Of a stretch of DNA of 64,000 bases, positions 1 through 8,114 are shown one piece after another. The stretch spans positions 486,005 to 550,004 of the forward strand of contig NZ_HE978513.1 of assembly GCF_000311725.1 (NCBI RefSeq). The letters are read 5' to 3'. Made by a program: the position numbers and the translations under genes. A model generated the notes under the pieces. It worked only from the letters and a program-made list of their open reading frames with translations, was not told the origin of the DNA and ran no database searches. The number at the start of each line of letters is the position of its first letter. The first letter of the stretch is position 1. This stretch comes from Robertmurraya massiliosenegalensis JC6. Lineage in GTDB: Bacteria > Bacillota > Bacilli > Bacillales > Cytobacillaceae.

Positions 1-798
1 GGTCATCCCGTATACGTGGAAAAATGGTAGAAATCCAAGAACGACTTCCTCCCCTTTTTTACACTTATAAAGCCATGCTTCACACATCGAGGCATTTGCG
101 ACCAAGTTTTTATGCGTTAACATAACGCCTTTCGGAAAACCCGTTGTTCCTCCTGTGTATTGCAGTAAAGCGAGATCTTCTTCAAAATCAAATTCCGGCT
201 CCTGCAAAGGCTTTTGAGGCTGTTTTACTATTTCTGTTAAAAGATGTTGATTCCCTTCATGTTGAACATTAACGGAAAATCCGTATTGCTTTTTCTGAAT
301 AAATGGATAAACCAAGTTCTTTGGAAACGGTAAATAGTCTTTGATAGCGGTTACAATTATGTGTTGCAACTCCGTTTTTGCCATCACTTTCGTAACACGA
401 GGATAAAGGATATCAAGAGTGATAATAATTTTCGAACCGGAATCATTCATTTGATATTCAAGTTCTCGTTCGACATAGAGCGGATTCGTTTGGACGACAA
501 TTCCGCCAGCAAATAGTATCCCATAATAACTAATTACCGATTGCGGACAGTTCGGTAGCATGATCGCAACTCTGTCGCCTCTTTCTACTCCTAAGCTTTG
601 CAAATAACCAGCAAACTTGAGTGATGCAGCGTACACTTCATGATAAGTCATTTCTTTGCCCATAAAGTGAATGGCTATTTTATCAGGATTTTCTTCGGCT
701 GTTTTCTTTAAATAGTTTTGAACAGGTTCATTTGAGTATGTTAAAGTATGTGGAATTTCCTCTGGATAGCTCTTTAGCCAAGGCTTCAAATCAGTCAT
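1..798 (-). CDS. lcfA: long-chain fatty acid--CoA ligase, N-terminal part (cut by window edge)
   Basis: Acyl-CoA synthetase of the AMP-binding superfamily, which activates long-chain fatty acids to acyl-CoA through an acyl-adenylate. Only the first 266 residues lie in the window; the gene runs off the left edge. The AMP-binding P-loop YTGGTTGFPKG is visible at about residues 211-221, and the RGDRVAIMLPN and QTNPLYVERE stretches are typical of LcfA. The start ATG at 798 is preceded by AGGGGGGCC. In B. subtilis lcfA likewise lies next to yshE and mutS2, so family and position agree. Downstream content is unseen. Confidence 0.9.
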   Translation of the reverse strand, partial: MTDLKPWLKSYPEEIPHTLTYSNEPVQNYLKKTAEENPDKIAIHFMGKEMTYHEVYAASLKFAGYLQSLGVERGDRVAIMLPNCPQSVISYYGILFAGGIVVQTNPLYVERELEYQMNDSGSKIIITLDILYPRVTKVMAKTELQHIIVTAIKDYLPFPKNLVYPFIQKKQYGFSVNVQHEGNQHLLTEIVKQPQKPLQEPEFDFEEDLALLQYTGGTTGFPKGVMLTHKNLVANASMCEAWLYKCKKGEEVVLGFLPFFHVYGMT

Positions 799-1012
799 AG
801 TGGCCCCCCTATTCTTGAAAATTTTTCGAACATTCTAATTGTTCATTATTCATTATAATATAGTACGCTCTATACTGACAATGAAATCTTACTTGACATG
901 CCTGTCTTTTAGAATTTCGCCGTTTTCGCATAGATGGTGGCTTTTTGTAAAAATCCAGAAGGCCAGTTTATCCAGATATTTTCATGAAACGCTAGTGTAA
1001 TTGCCTAAAGCA

Positions 1013-1042
1013 CAAAAAAACGCCGAAGCCTCGACGTTTTTT
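1013..1042 (-). terminator. intrinsic terminator before lcfA
   Basis: On the minus strand a 7-bp stem with one G-T pair and a short loop is followed by seven T. It lies just after the 24-aa ORF at 1051-1125 and about 215 bases before the lcfA start, so it should separate the yshE transcript from lcfA. The region between it and lcfA (799-1012) holds no other gene that I can see. Confidence 0.6.
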
Positions 1043-1050
1043 GATCTTAC

Positions 1051-1125
1051 TTAAAATAAATAGAAAATGCCGATGACAACAAATACAGCACATAAAACAA
1101 AAAGGATTTTTGCTAATTTCTCCAA
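1051..1125 (-). CDS. 24-residue hydrophobic miniprotein
   Basis: Short ORF MEKLAKILFVLCAVFVVIGI followed by FYLF and TAA. It starts at TTG (1125) with a clear AAGGAG site 9 bases upstream, and begins 13 bases after the yshE stop, so the two are probably co-translated. The product would be a single transmembrane helix with two lysines at the N-terminal end. No family is recognised. Support is the ribosome-binding site, the uniform hydrophobicity, the tight spacing and the terminator directly after the stop; no homology was tested. Its neighbour YshE is also a small membrane protein, so a partner role is possible but is inference. Confidence 0.55.
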   Translation of the reverse strand: MEKLAKILFVLCAVFVVIGIFYLF

Positions 1126-1138
1126 CTAAACTCGCTCC

Positions 1139-1546
1139 TTATGCGATATTCGCACCAATTACAAATGATAAACTTATCGAAATCATCATCGAAATAAAAC
1201 CTACCGCACGGTTATCATTTTCAATTTCTTCATCGATTTTAAATTTTGGGGTGAAAAATTCAAAAATGAAATACCCAATTAATAGTAAGAAGAAGCCATA
1301 CGCTCCCCAACCAATCATCGTAAATAACGTGTCATGATGAGAAATGGAATGTCGGAATACGTTCACAATCCCGAAGATCTTTCCTCCCGTAGCCATCGCT
1401 ACTGCGATATTTCCTTTTTTAATTTCTTCCCAGTTCCGATATTTTGTTACTAGCTCAAAAATCGCTAAAAAGACGACAAGACATAAAATCACAACACTAA
1501 AATAGGCTGCTGTCTGTACGTATTCGTTTTCCCAAAAACCACTCAT
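1139..1546 (-). CDS. yshE: DUF350 family membrane protein YshE
   Basis: A 135-residue integral membrane protein with four hydrophobic segments at about residues 12-32, 47-67, 75-95 and 108-132. Sequence pattern and position between mutS2 and lcfA match B. subtilis YshE of the DUF350 family, whose function is unknown. It may be cotranscribed with the 24-residue ORF that follows at 1051-1125. A short A/T-rich hairpin (1575-1596) separates it from mutS2. Confidence 0.85.
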   Translation of the reverse strand: MSGFWENEYVQTAAYFSVVILCLVVFLAIFELVTKYRNWEEIKKGNIAVAMATGGKIFGIVNVFRHSISHHDTLFTMIGWGAYGFFLLLIGYFIFEFFTPKFKIDEEIENDNRAVGFISMMISISLSFVIGANIA

Positions 1547-1574
1547 CTCGAACTCACCCCATAATTCTAGGCAC

Positions 1575-1596
1575 CTCTTTTTTCGCTAAAAAAGAG
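1575..1596 (-). other. A/T hairpin between mutS2 and yshE
   Basis: Perfect 9-bp inverted repeat (CTCTTTTTT, 4-base loop, AAAAAAGAG) in the 58-base gap between mutS2 and yshE. It lacks a downstream T-run on the minus strand, so it could be a weak terminator or an RNA-stabilising hairpin. Confidence 0.4.
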
Positions 1597-1604
1597 ATAT
1601 TTCC

Positions 1605-3962
1605 TTATTTAAATTCTACTACTGTCACACCGGTTCCGCCTTCTCCTGCATCGCCAAAACGAATTTTCTTCACAGAACGATGATTGCGCAAGTATTCTTG
1701 TACACCTTGTCTTAATGCACCCGTTCCTTTTCCATGAATAATGGAAACGCGAGGGTACCCAGCTAATAGGGCATCGTCAATATATTTCTCTACCCGGACA
1801 AGGGCATCTTCAAACCGTTCCCCTCTTAGGTCTAATTCTAACCCAACATGGAAATCCTTGCCTTTGATCGTTGCCATCGGTTTCGTTTGTACAACTTTTT
1901 CACTCTTAATAAACTGCAAATCTGACTCATTAACTTTCATTTTTAATATTCCGATTTGAACCTGCCATTCTTTCTCTGACACTTTTTCAATCAGATGACC
2001 ATTTTGACCAAAGCTTAATACCTTGACTTCATCTCCAGGTTTAAAGTTATGGGCATGGCTCGTTGACGAAGCCGCTTTTTTTGTCTTACTCGTCTTTGGC
2101 ACAGCTTCTTCTAGGCGTTTTTTCGCTTCTATTAATTCATGCTCCTTCACGTCTGCTTGCTTTTCTATTTGCATTTTTCGTAAGGAACGAATGACATCTT
2201 CTGCTTCTGCCTTCGCTTTTTCAAGAATTTGCTGTGCTTTTTCCTTCGCTTTTTCCTCAAGCACTTCTTTCTGATTGTAATATTCCGCCATTTGTTTTTG
2301 AAGGTCTTTATGCATTTTCTCTGCATCTCGCAATAAGCTATGAGCCTCTTCTAATTCCGTTTCAGCCTGTCTTCGATTTTCCTCTAAAGCCGCAATCATG
2401 CCTTCTACTTGATTGGAATCAGCACTAATATACGTTTTAGCGGTATCAATTACAGTTTCCTTTAAACCAAGTCGTTTGGAGATTTCAAAGGCATTGCTTC
2501 GTCCTGGTACTCCGATTAACAGCTTATACGTTGGACTTAGGGTTTCGATATCAAACTCCACGCTAGCATTTGTGACCCCTTCCCGATTATAGCCGTAAGC
2601 TTTAAGTTCAGGATAATGGGTTGTTGCAATCACTCTCGCCCCACTTTTGTAAACCTCATCTAGAATCGATATGGCAAGCGCTGCACCCTCTTGTGGGTCA
2701 GTCCCCGCTCCAAGCTCATCAAATAATACTAAGCTTTGAAAATCGACTTCATTGAGAATGTCTACGATATTGACCATATGAGAGGAGAACGTACTTAAGT
2801 TTTGCTCAATCGATTGCTCATCGCCAATGTCTGCGAATACAGAACCAAAGACAGCCATTTCTGAACCATCTAAAGCAGGAATTTGCAAACCAGCTTGAGC
2901 CATTAGTGTGCAAAGTCCTACCGTTTTTAACGTGACCGTTTTCCCACCTGTATTCGGTCCTGTGATGACAATCGTCGAAAAATCCTTGCCAAGATAAATG
3001 TCATTTGCGACGACTTCATCGATTGGAATTAACGGATGTCTCGCTTTAAAAAGATTAATTCGCCCTTCATTGTTCATGTTTGGTTTAGATGCTTTTATTT
3101 TACTTCCATAACGTGCTTTTGCAAACATGAAATCAACTTGAGCAAGGACGTCAACTATCGTTCTTAATTCTATACTAAATTCCGCAACCCGACTGGATAG
3201 CTCAATTAATATTCGTTCAATTTCTTGTTGCTCTTTCACCCTTATTTCCTGAAGCTCGTTGTTTAATTGCACGATAGACTGCGGCTCAATGAATAAGGTT
3301 TGACCAGAGGAACTTTGATCATGAATAATCCCACCATAATGCCCGCGATACTCTTGTTTTACCGGAATGACAAAACGATCATTTCGAATGGTGACAATCG
3401 CATCCGAAAGCATTTTTTGTGCATTTGCGGAACGAATCATACTTTCTAATCTTTCTCGAACCCGGCTTTCCTTCGTTCTCAATTGATTTCTTAAAGACCT
3501 TAATAATTCACTGGCACTATCAAGAATGGCACCGTTGTCATCAACTGCCATTCGAATCGCTTCCTCTAAGTCAGATAATACGACAATTTCCAGCGTTAAC
3601 TCTTGAAGATGAACAAGTGCAAGCTCCTCCTCGATTAAATCACTGATGAATTTCTTGATCATCCGACTGGCATGAATCGTACTTGAAATTTGCATCAATT
3701 CTTGTGGACTAAGCATTCCACCGATATCCGCCCTCTTAATATGAGGCTTAATGTCATAAATTCCGCTCAAGGGAACATTCCCCTTTAAACGTAAAATACT
3801 GGTTGCTTCATCTGTTTCTTCTTGCCTTCTCACGACTTCTTCAAAATTAGTGGAGGGCATAAGTTCTTCCACAAGTTGCCTTCCTAAAGAAGATGACGCA
3901 AGCTCTAACACTTGCTCTTTCACTTTATGAAATTCTAAAACCTTTAAAACACGCTGTTGCAT
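1605..3962 (-). CDS. mutS2: MutS2 endonuclease / ribosome-collision ATPase
   Basis: A 785-residue MutS2 (MutSB). Core and lever regions fill residues 1-300. The ABC-type ATPase follows with Walker A GPNTGGKT near 334 and Walker [14 protein letters not shown] near 410. A long charged coiled coil spans about 515-630, and a C-terminal Smr nuclease domain (about 710-785) carries LDLRGE and HGKGTGALR. MutS2 is not a mismatch-repair protein; the family acts in recombination control and in splitting collided ribosomes. Length and domains are complete. It follows polX in the same direction, as in B. subtilis. Confidence 0.96.
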   Translation of the reverse strand: MQQRVLKVLEFHKVKEQVLELASSSLGRQLVEELMPSTNFEEVVRRQEETDEATSILRLKGNVPLSGIYDIKPHIKRADIGGMLSPQELMQISSTIHASRMIKKFISDLIEEELALVHLQELTLEIVVLSDLEEAIRMAVDDNGAILDSASELLRSLRNQLRTKESRVRERLESMIRSANAQKMLSDAIVTIRNDRFVIPVKQEYRGHYGGIIHDQSSSGQTLFIEPQSIVQLNNELQEIRVKEQQEIERILIELSSRVAEFSIELRTIVDVLAQVDFMFAKARYGSKIKASKPNMNNEGRINLFKARHPLIPIDEVVANDIYLGKDFSTIVITGPNTGGKTVTLKTVGLCTLMAQAGLQIPALDGSEMAVFGSVFADIGDEQSIEQNLSTFSSHMVNIVDILNEVDFQSLVLFDELGAGTDPQEGAALAISILDEVYKSGARVIATTHYPELKAYGYNREGVTNASVEFDIETLSPTYKLLIGVPGRSNAFEISKRLGLKETVIDTAKTYISADSNQVEGMIAALEENRRQAETELEEAHSLLRDAEKMHKDLQKQMAEYYNQKEVLEEKAKEKAQQILEKAKAEAEDVIRSLRKMQIEKQADVKEHELIEAKKRLEEAVPKTSKTKKAASSTSHAHNFKPGDEVKVLSFGQNGHLIEKVSEKEWQVQIGILKMKVNESDLQFIKSEKVVQTKPMATIKGKDFHVGLELDLRGERFEDALVRVEKYIDDALLAGYPRVSIIHGKGTGALRQGVQEYLRNHRSVKKIRFGDAGEGGTGVTVVEFK

Positions 3963-4100
3963 GGAGAAAAATCCCCCTTTTCTATAAACAAAGCTGTTTA
4001 CTTATTTTCCTCACTGTTGCGATTATAACTCTACTACAGAATTTTTCTCTGTCACCCTGACTTCCATTTTACGTATGAAAGTCAGGTATGGCTAGTAAAG

Positions 4101-5816
4101 TTATCTTTCATGTAAAAATTGTAGCAAATCTTCTAAACTTGAGGCATTCAATACATTTGTTCGTTTAACCCATCCTTTTTTTGCCGTGGAAACCCCGATT
4201 TTCATATGTTCTAACGTTTCCATTCGATGGGCATCTGTATTCATCACGATTTTGACGCCAGCATCATGTGCCTTTTGTATCTGTTCCGCATTTAGATCAA
4301 GTCGATTCGGATTGGCATTAAGCTCCAAAGCCGTATTTGTTTCTTTTGCTACCTCGATTAACAAATCAATATCGACTGAATATCCTTCCCTCATTCCAAT
4401 TTTTCTCCCGGTTGGATGGGCAATAATATCGACATGTGGGTTCTTTAATGCAGTCGTCAAGCGCTTCATAATCTGCTCTTTTGACTGGGAAAAGCCTGAA
4501 TGGATCGATGCGATCACAAGGTCCATCTCTTTTAGAAAGTCATCATCAAAATCAAGTGTCCCATCAGGGAGTATGTCCATTTCTACTCCTGCTAATATAG
4601 TGATGTCATCATATTTTCTATTCAGTTTCACGATTTCTTCCTTTTGACGTCTAAGTCTTTCTTCATCTAGTCCATTGGCTACTTTTAAAAATTTCGAGTG
4701 ATCGGTAATCGCCATATACCGATACCCGAGTTTACGACACTCATTAACCATTTGCTCTATCGTATGAGCACCATCACTCCAAGTCGAGTGCATATGTAAA
4801 TCACCTTTGATATCCTCGAGCGAGATGATCTCAAGTTCGTCTGAATATTTCTCGACTTCCGTCCCATCCTCTCTCATTTCTGGTGGAATCAATGGGAGAT
4901 TAAAATGATGATAAAATTCTTCTTCCGACTTAAAGGTGAGGATTTCTCCTGTCTCCACATTCTCTACACCGTACTCACTAATCTTTTCACCGCGTTCTTT
5001 TGCTAACTGTCTCATTCGGACATTATGATCCTTTGAACCTGTGAAATGGTGAAGGGTTGTTGCGAACTCTTCCGGTTTTACTAAACGAAAATCAACTGAT
5101 ACATCGTAGCTATGATCAAGTATGACGGATACTTTTGTATCTCCTGCTGCCATAATATCCTTTATTTTAGCAAGCTTTAGTAACTGTTCCTTAACTGAAG
5201 CAGGTTGAGCGGTGGAGATGATAAAATCTAAGTCCTTAACCGTTTCTCTTACCCTGCGAATACTCCCCGCTCTTGAAAAATTATCTACATCCTTCATTTG
5301 TGCTAGTTCTTCTTCTAGATGCTGGACAATTGGTAGCATGTAAGCAAGCGGAAGGCGTTCTGGCTGATTCCCTACTGTCTCAATAGCCGCTAACATTTTC
5401 TCTTCTGTCTTTTGCCCAAATCCAGCAAGCCCTCTTACTTTTTGTTCAAGGCATGCCTTCTTCAAATCATCTACATTCTCTATCCCAAGCTCTTTATGAA
5501 GCTTAGCAATCTTTTTTCCACCTAAGCCAGGAAGCTGCAACAACATAACAAGCCCCTTTGGTACTTCTTCTTGAAGCTCTTTGAGCACGACTGATTGACC
5601 TGTTTGTATGTATTCATCAATTACAGATGCTGTACCCTTGCCAATTCCTTGAAGCTTCGTAAAATCAGCTATTTCATCAATCGCTTGTTCATCTGCCTCA
5701 AGTGCTGCAGCTGCCTTTCGAAAAGCAGATACTTTAAAAGGGTTCTCTCCCTTTAACTCCATATAAACGGCAATCGTTTCAAGTAAACGAATAACATCCT
5801 TTTTATTAACCGTCAT
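4101..5816 (-). CDS. polX: DNA polymerase/3'-5' exonuclease PolX
   Basis: A 571-residue family X polymerase. Helix-hairpin-helix and Pol beta-like palm domains occupy residues 1-310 (LPGLGGKKIAKL, GSIRRVRETVKDLD). The C-terminal PHP phosphoesterase domain starts near 338 and shows DLHMHSTWSDG, ITDHS, GVEMDI, SIHSGF, AHPTGR and NTDAH, the metal-binding His and Asp residues of the 3'-5' exonuclease and AP-endonuclease activity. The family fills short gaps in base-excision repair. It lies between cvpA and mutS2 as in B. subtilis (yshC). Confidence 0.95.
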   Translation of the reverse strand: MTVNKKDVIRLLETIAVYMELKGENPFKVSAFRKAAAALEADEQAIDEIADFTKLQGIGKGTASVIDEYIQTGQSVVLKELQEEVPKGLVMLLQLPGLGGKKIAKLHKELGIENVDDLKKACLEQKVRGLAGFGQKTEEKMLAAIETVGNQPERLPLAYMLPIVQHLEEELAQMKDVDNFSRAGSIRRVRETVKDLDFIISTAQPASVKEQLLKLAKIKDIMAAGDTKVSVILDHSYDVSVDFRLVKPEEFATTLHHFTGSKDHNVRMRQLAKERGEKISEYGVENVETGEILTFKSEEEFYHHFNLPLIPPEMREDGTEVEKYSDELEIISLEDIKGDLHMHSTWSDGAHTIEQMVNECRKLGYRYMAITDHSKFLKVANGLDEERLRRQKEEIVKLNRKYDDITILAGVEMDILPDGTLDFDDDFLKEMDLVIASIHSGFSQSKEQIMKRLTTALKNPHVDIIAHPTGRKIGMREGYSVDIDLLIEVAKETNTALELNANPNRLDLNAEQIQKAHDAGVKIVMNTDAHRMETLEHMKIGVSTAKKGWVKRTNVLNASSLEDLLQFLHER

Positions 5817-5937
5817 CTTTACACCTCTTAAACAATTGAAAATTTGGCGTTTATTTTACAACCACTTTTAAATCCGATACAATTATTGTTACCTTATTTT
5901 ACTTATGGAAACCTTTTTCAGACGTTATCCCTGACCT

Positions 5938-5967
5938 AAAAAAACTTCTCTAAAACAGAGAAGTTTT
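5938..5967 (-). terminator. terminator overlapping the end of cvpA
   Basis: Inverted repeat AACTTCTCT / AGAGAAGTT with a 5-base loop, followed on the minus strand by a run of T. The cvpA stop codon (5966-5968) lies in the stem, so transcription of zapA-cvpA should end here, and polX should have its own start in 5817-5937. Confidence 0.7.
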
Positions 5968-6508
5968 AAGATGCGATATAATCAATCCATATTTCTTTTA
6001 TTTGGCTAGAAAAATAAGGTGTGTGCTCTACAATCATGTTCGCAAGTCCCGAGTTCCCAAGTGCATTTTGCACCACTTCAATCGGTAAGAGCGCTGATAT
6101 AAATAGAACGATGAAAAGCACAAGATATACTTCTACAAAACCAAGTATCCCACCAGCCCAAACATTGAGCATTTTTAAAATGGGGAGGTTAGCAACAAAA
6201 TCTAACATACTTCCAATGATTTGCATAGCAATTTTGACCGCAAAAAAAATCCCGACAAACGAGATGGCACGATAGTATGCAACTTCTAGATTCCCATTGT
6301 CTAGTAACAATTGAAATGCTGAGTCACTTCCAAAGCTTGGATAAGGGATCCAAAGTGTAAGCTTAGGGGCTAACTGATCATAATACATACGAGCAACGAC
6401 AAAGGCGACTATAAATCCACCTAAGTGGATAAGCTGAAGAATAAATCCTCTTTTTAACCCTACTAAAAAACCAAATAATAATATAATAAAAATTGCAAGA
6501 TCTAGCAT
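5966..6508 (-). CDS. yshB: CvpA family membrane protein
   Basis: A 180-residue protein with four predicted membrane spans (about residues 2-22, 26-43, 77-97 and 115-140) and the CvpA-family opening LDLAIFIILLFGFLVGLKRGF. CvpA proteins are linked to colicin V production, envelope homeostasis and septation, but the biochemical role is not settled. It sits 7 bases after zapA on the same strand, as in B. subtilis, so the two are almost certainly cotranscribed. Confidence 0.88.
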   Translation of the reverse strand: MLDLAIFIILLFGFLVGLKRGFILQLIHLGGFIVAFVVARMYYDQLAPKLTLWIPYPSFGSDSAFQLLLDNGNLEVAYYRAISFVGIFFAVKIAMQIIGSMLDFVANLPILKMLNVWAGGILGFVEVYLVLFIVLFISALLPIEVVQNALGNSGLANMIVEHTPYFSSQIKEIWIDYIAS

Positions 6509-6515
6509 GTTTTCT

Positions 6516-6776
6516 TCAATCCTTTACTCTTTTTGATTCACCTTCTAATCGTTCAAGCTGTTCTTTCATTTTTAAATAATCATTAACAGCATTAACCGCT
6601 GTTAAGACTGCAAGCTTGCTCGTATTGAGTGAAGGATTCTTGGAGCTAATTTCACGCATTTTCTCATCAACCATTGAAGCGATAAGTTTTACATGACTAG
6701 AATCTTCAGTGCCGATAATAACATAATGCTGACCATAAATGTCAACAGTTGTGCGCGTTTTCTGTCCTTCTGACAA
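6516..6776 (-). CDS. zapA: cell division protein ZapA
   Basis: An 86-residue FtsZ-associated protein. The N-terminal strand TTVDIYGQHYVIIGTE and the predicted coiled-coil C-terminus (KMKEQLERLEGESKRV) are typical of ZapA, which promotes FtsZ bundling and Z-ring assembly. The start is TTG at 6776 with AGGGGG a few bases upstream; no ATG gives the family N-terminus. It is divergent from rnhC and leads the zapA-cvpA pair. Confidence 0.92.
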   Translation of the reverse strand: MSEGQKTRTTVDIYGQHYVIIGTEDSSHVKLIASMVDEKMREISSKNPSLNTSKLAVLTAVNAVNDYLKMKEQLERLEGESKRVKD

Positions 6777-6935
6777 GCGAGATGCCCCCTATTCATAGAA
6801 TCCTAATCACTATGATAACATGAACCTATTATAGTGAAAAGTCTAAGTATGTCTAAACATAGCGTATTTTGGTGGTTATGATAACAGGGAGAAATTTCAG
6901 ATTAAGAGATAATACTATAGATTGGAGAAAATCAT

Positions 6936-7862
6936 ATGAGTCAGGTCGTTCTAAAGTTAACAACAAGCGAAATTGAAAAGATGAAGAAGCACTATGAAAA
7001 GCAACTAACGAACTCGAATCCACCCGGGAGTATTTTTTGTGCCAAAACTCCTCAATGTACGATTACTGCCTATAAGTCTGGGAAAGTTCTTTTTCAAGGT
7101 GGGAACTGCCAAAGTGAAGCAAACAAATGGGGAGAACCAGTAGCAAAACGCGAGGCCGCAAAACCGAAATCTTCAAGTGGAACACTTCCTGCCAATTTTG
7201 CAACCCTATCAGTAGTTGGCTCAGATGAGGTTGGTACAGGAGATTATTTTGGCCCGATTACGGTTGTAGCTGCTTTTGTGCAGAAGGAACAAATCCCGTT
7301 GTTGAAGGAATTGGGGGTGAAAGATTCGAAAAATTTGAAGGATGATGCGATTTCAGAAATTGCGAAACAAATTAAAGAAATTATCCCTTTCAGTCTCTTA
7401 ACATTGCACAATGAAAAGTACAATCAATTACAGCAAAAAGGAATGTCTCAAGGAAAAATCAAGGCGTTATTACATAATCAAGCTATCGGCCATGTCCTTG
7501 AAAAGATCGCTCCTGATAAGCCCGAGGCTATCCTGATTGATGAATTTGCAAAAAAGGAAGTATATTATCAATACTTAAAAGGCCAGTCTGTCGTGCACAA
7601 GGATGATGTATACTTTAGCACCAAAGCTGAAGGAGTACACCTAGCTGTTGCTGCCGCTTCGATAATTGCCCGTTATGCCTTTGTTAAACATTTTGCGAAC
7701 CTATCCAAGGAGGCAGGATTTACGATTCCAAAAGGGGCAGGGCCTGCTGTTGACAAAGCCGCTGCTAGGTTGATCAAAGAAAAAGGGGAAAATGTGTTAC
7801 CAAAGTTCGTGAAATTACATTTTGCCAATACAGGTAAAGCCTTAAACATCGTTCGAAGATAG
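6936..7862 (+). CDS. rnhC: ribonuclease HIII
   Basis: A 308-residue RNase HIII that cleaves RNA in RNA-DNA hybrids and at R-loops. Residues 1-85 form the TBP-like substrate-binding domain (DUF3378) with CTITAYKSGKVLFQGG. The RNase H fold begins at about 94 with GSDEVGTGDYFGPI, and later motifs include VKDSKNLKD and AAASIIARYAF. It is the only plus-strand gene in the left housekeeping block. The start ATG at 6936 follows a modest site (GGAGAAAATCAT). The TBP-like domain is a useful internal comparison for the extension on the OMP decarboxylase at 32949-33905. Confidence 0.96.
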   Translation: MSQVVLKLTTSEIEKMKKHYEKQLTNSNPPGSIFCAKTPQCTITAYKSGKVLFQGGNCQSEANKWGEPVAKREAAKPKSSSGTLPANFATLSVVGSDEVGTGDYFGPITVVAAFVQKEQIPLLKELGVKDSKNLKDDAISEIAKQIKEIIPFSLLTLHNEKYNQLQQKGMSQGKIKALLHNQAIGHVLEKIAPDKPEAILIDEFAKKEVYYQYLKGQSVVHKDDVYFSTKAEGVHLAVAAASIIARYAFVKHFANLSKEAGFTIPKGAGPAVDKAAARLIKEKGENVLPKFVKLHFANTGKALNIVRR

Positions 7863-7897
7863 GACCTTTGCTCCTCGTTACTGGTGAATCAGAGGTA

Positions 7898-8075
7898 TTC
7901 TGGAAAAATCGTATTTATTCCGGAACTTTTTGTGATAATTTTCGGAAAAACAACATTAATTCCGGAACTTTTTGTGATAATTCCGGAAAAATCACATTTA
8001 TTCCGGAACTTTTTGTGATAATTCCGTAAAAATCACATTTATTCCGGAAAAACAGCAATATTTCCGGAACTTCGC
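7898..8075. repeat. 41-42 bp tandem repeat, about four units
   Basis: Units begin at TTCCGGAAC near 7918, 7960 and 8001, with a diverged fourth at 8042, giving periods of 42, 41 and 41 bases. The core is TTCCGGAACTTTTTGTGATA followed by ATTCCGGAAAAATCACATTT. Each unit carries the palindrome TTCCGGAA twice, with some point variants. It fills the gap between the convergent genes rnhC and pheT, just before their shared terminator. A 61-residue ORF across it only reflects the repeat. Confidence 0.85.
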
Positions 8076-8082
8076 CTTTCAT

Positions 8083-8114
8083 AAAAAAAAGGGGGAGCAT
8101 GCTCCCCCTTTTTA
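8083..8114. terminator. bidirectional terminator between rnhC and pheT
   Basis: Perfect 8-bp stem GGGGGAGC / GCTCCCCC with an A-run before it and a T-run after it, so it can act in both directions. It ends the plus-strand rnhC and minus-strand pheT transcripts. Confidence 0.85.

Noticed and set aside
4186-4647. 153-codon plus-strand ORF inside polX
   Set aside because: It is antisense to the conserved PHP domain and is low in protein-like features; a shadow ORF.
7915-8100. 61-codon minus-strand ORF
   Set aside because: It is the translation of the 41-42 bp tandem repeat and overlaps the terminator.
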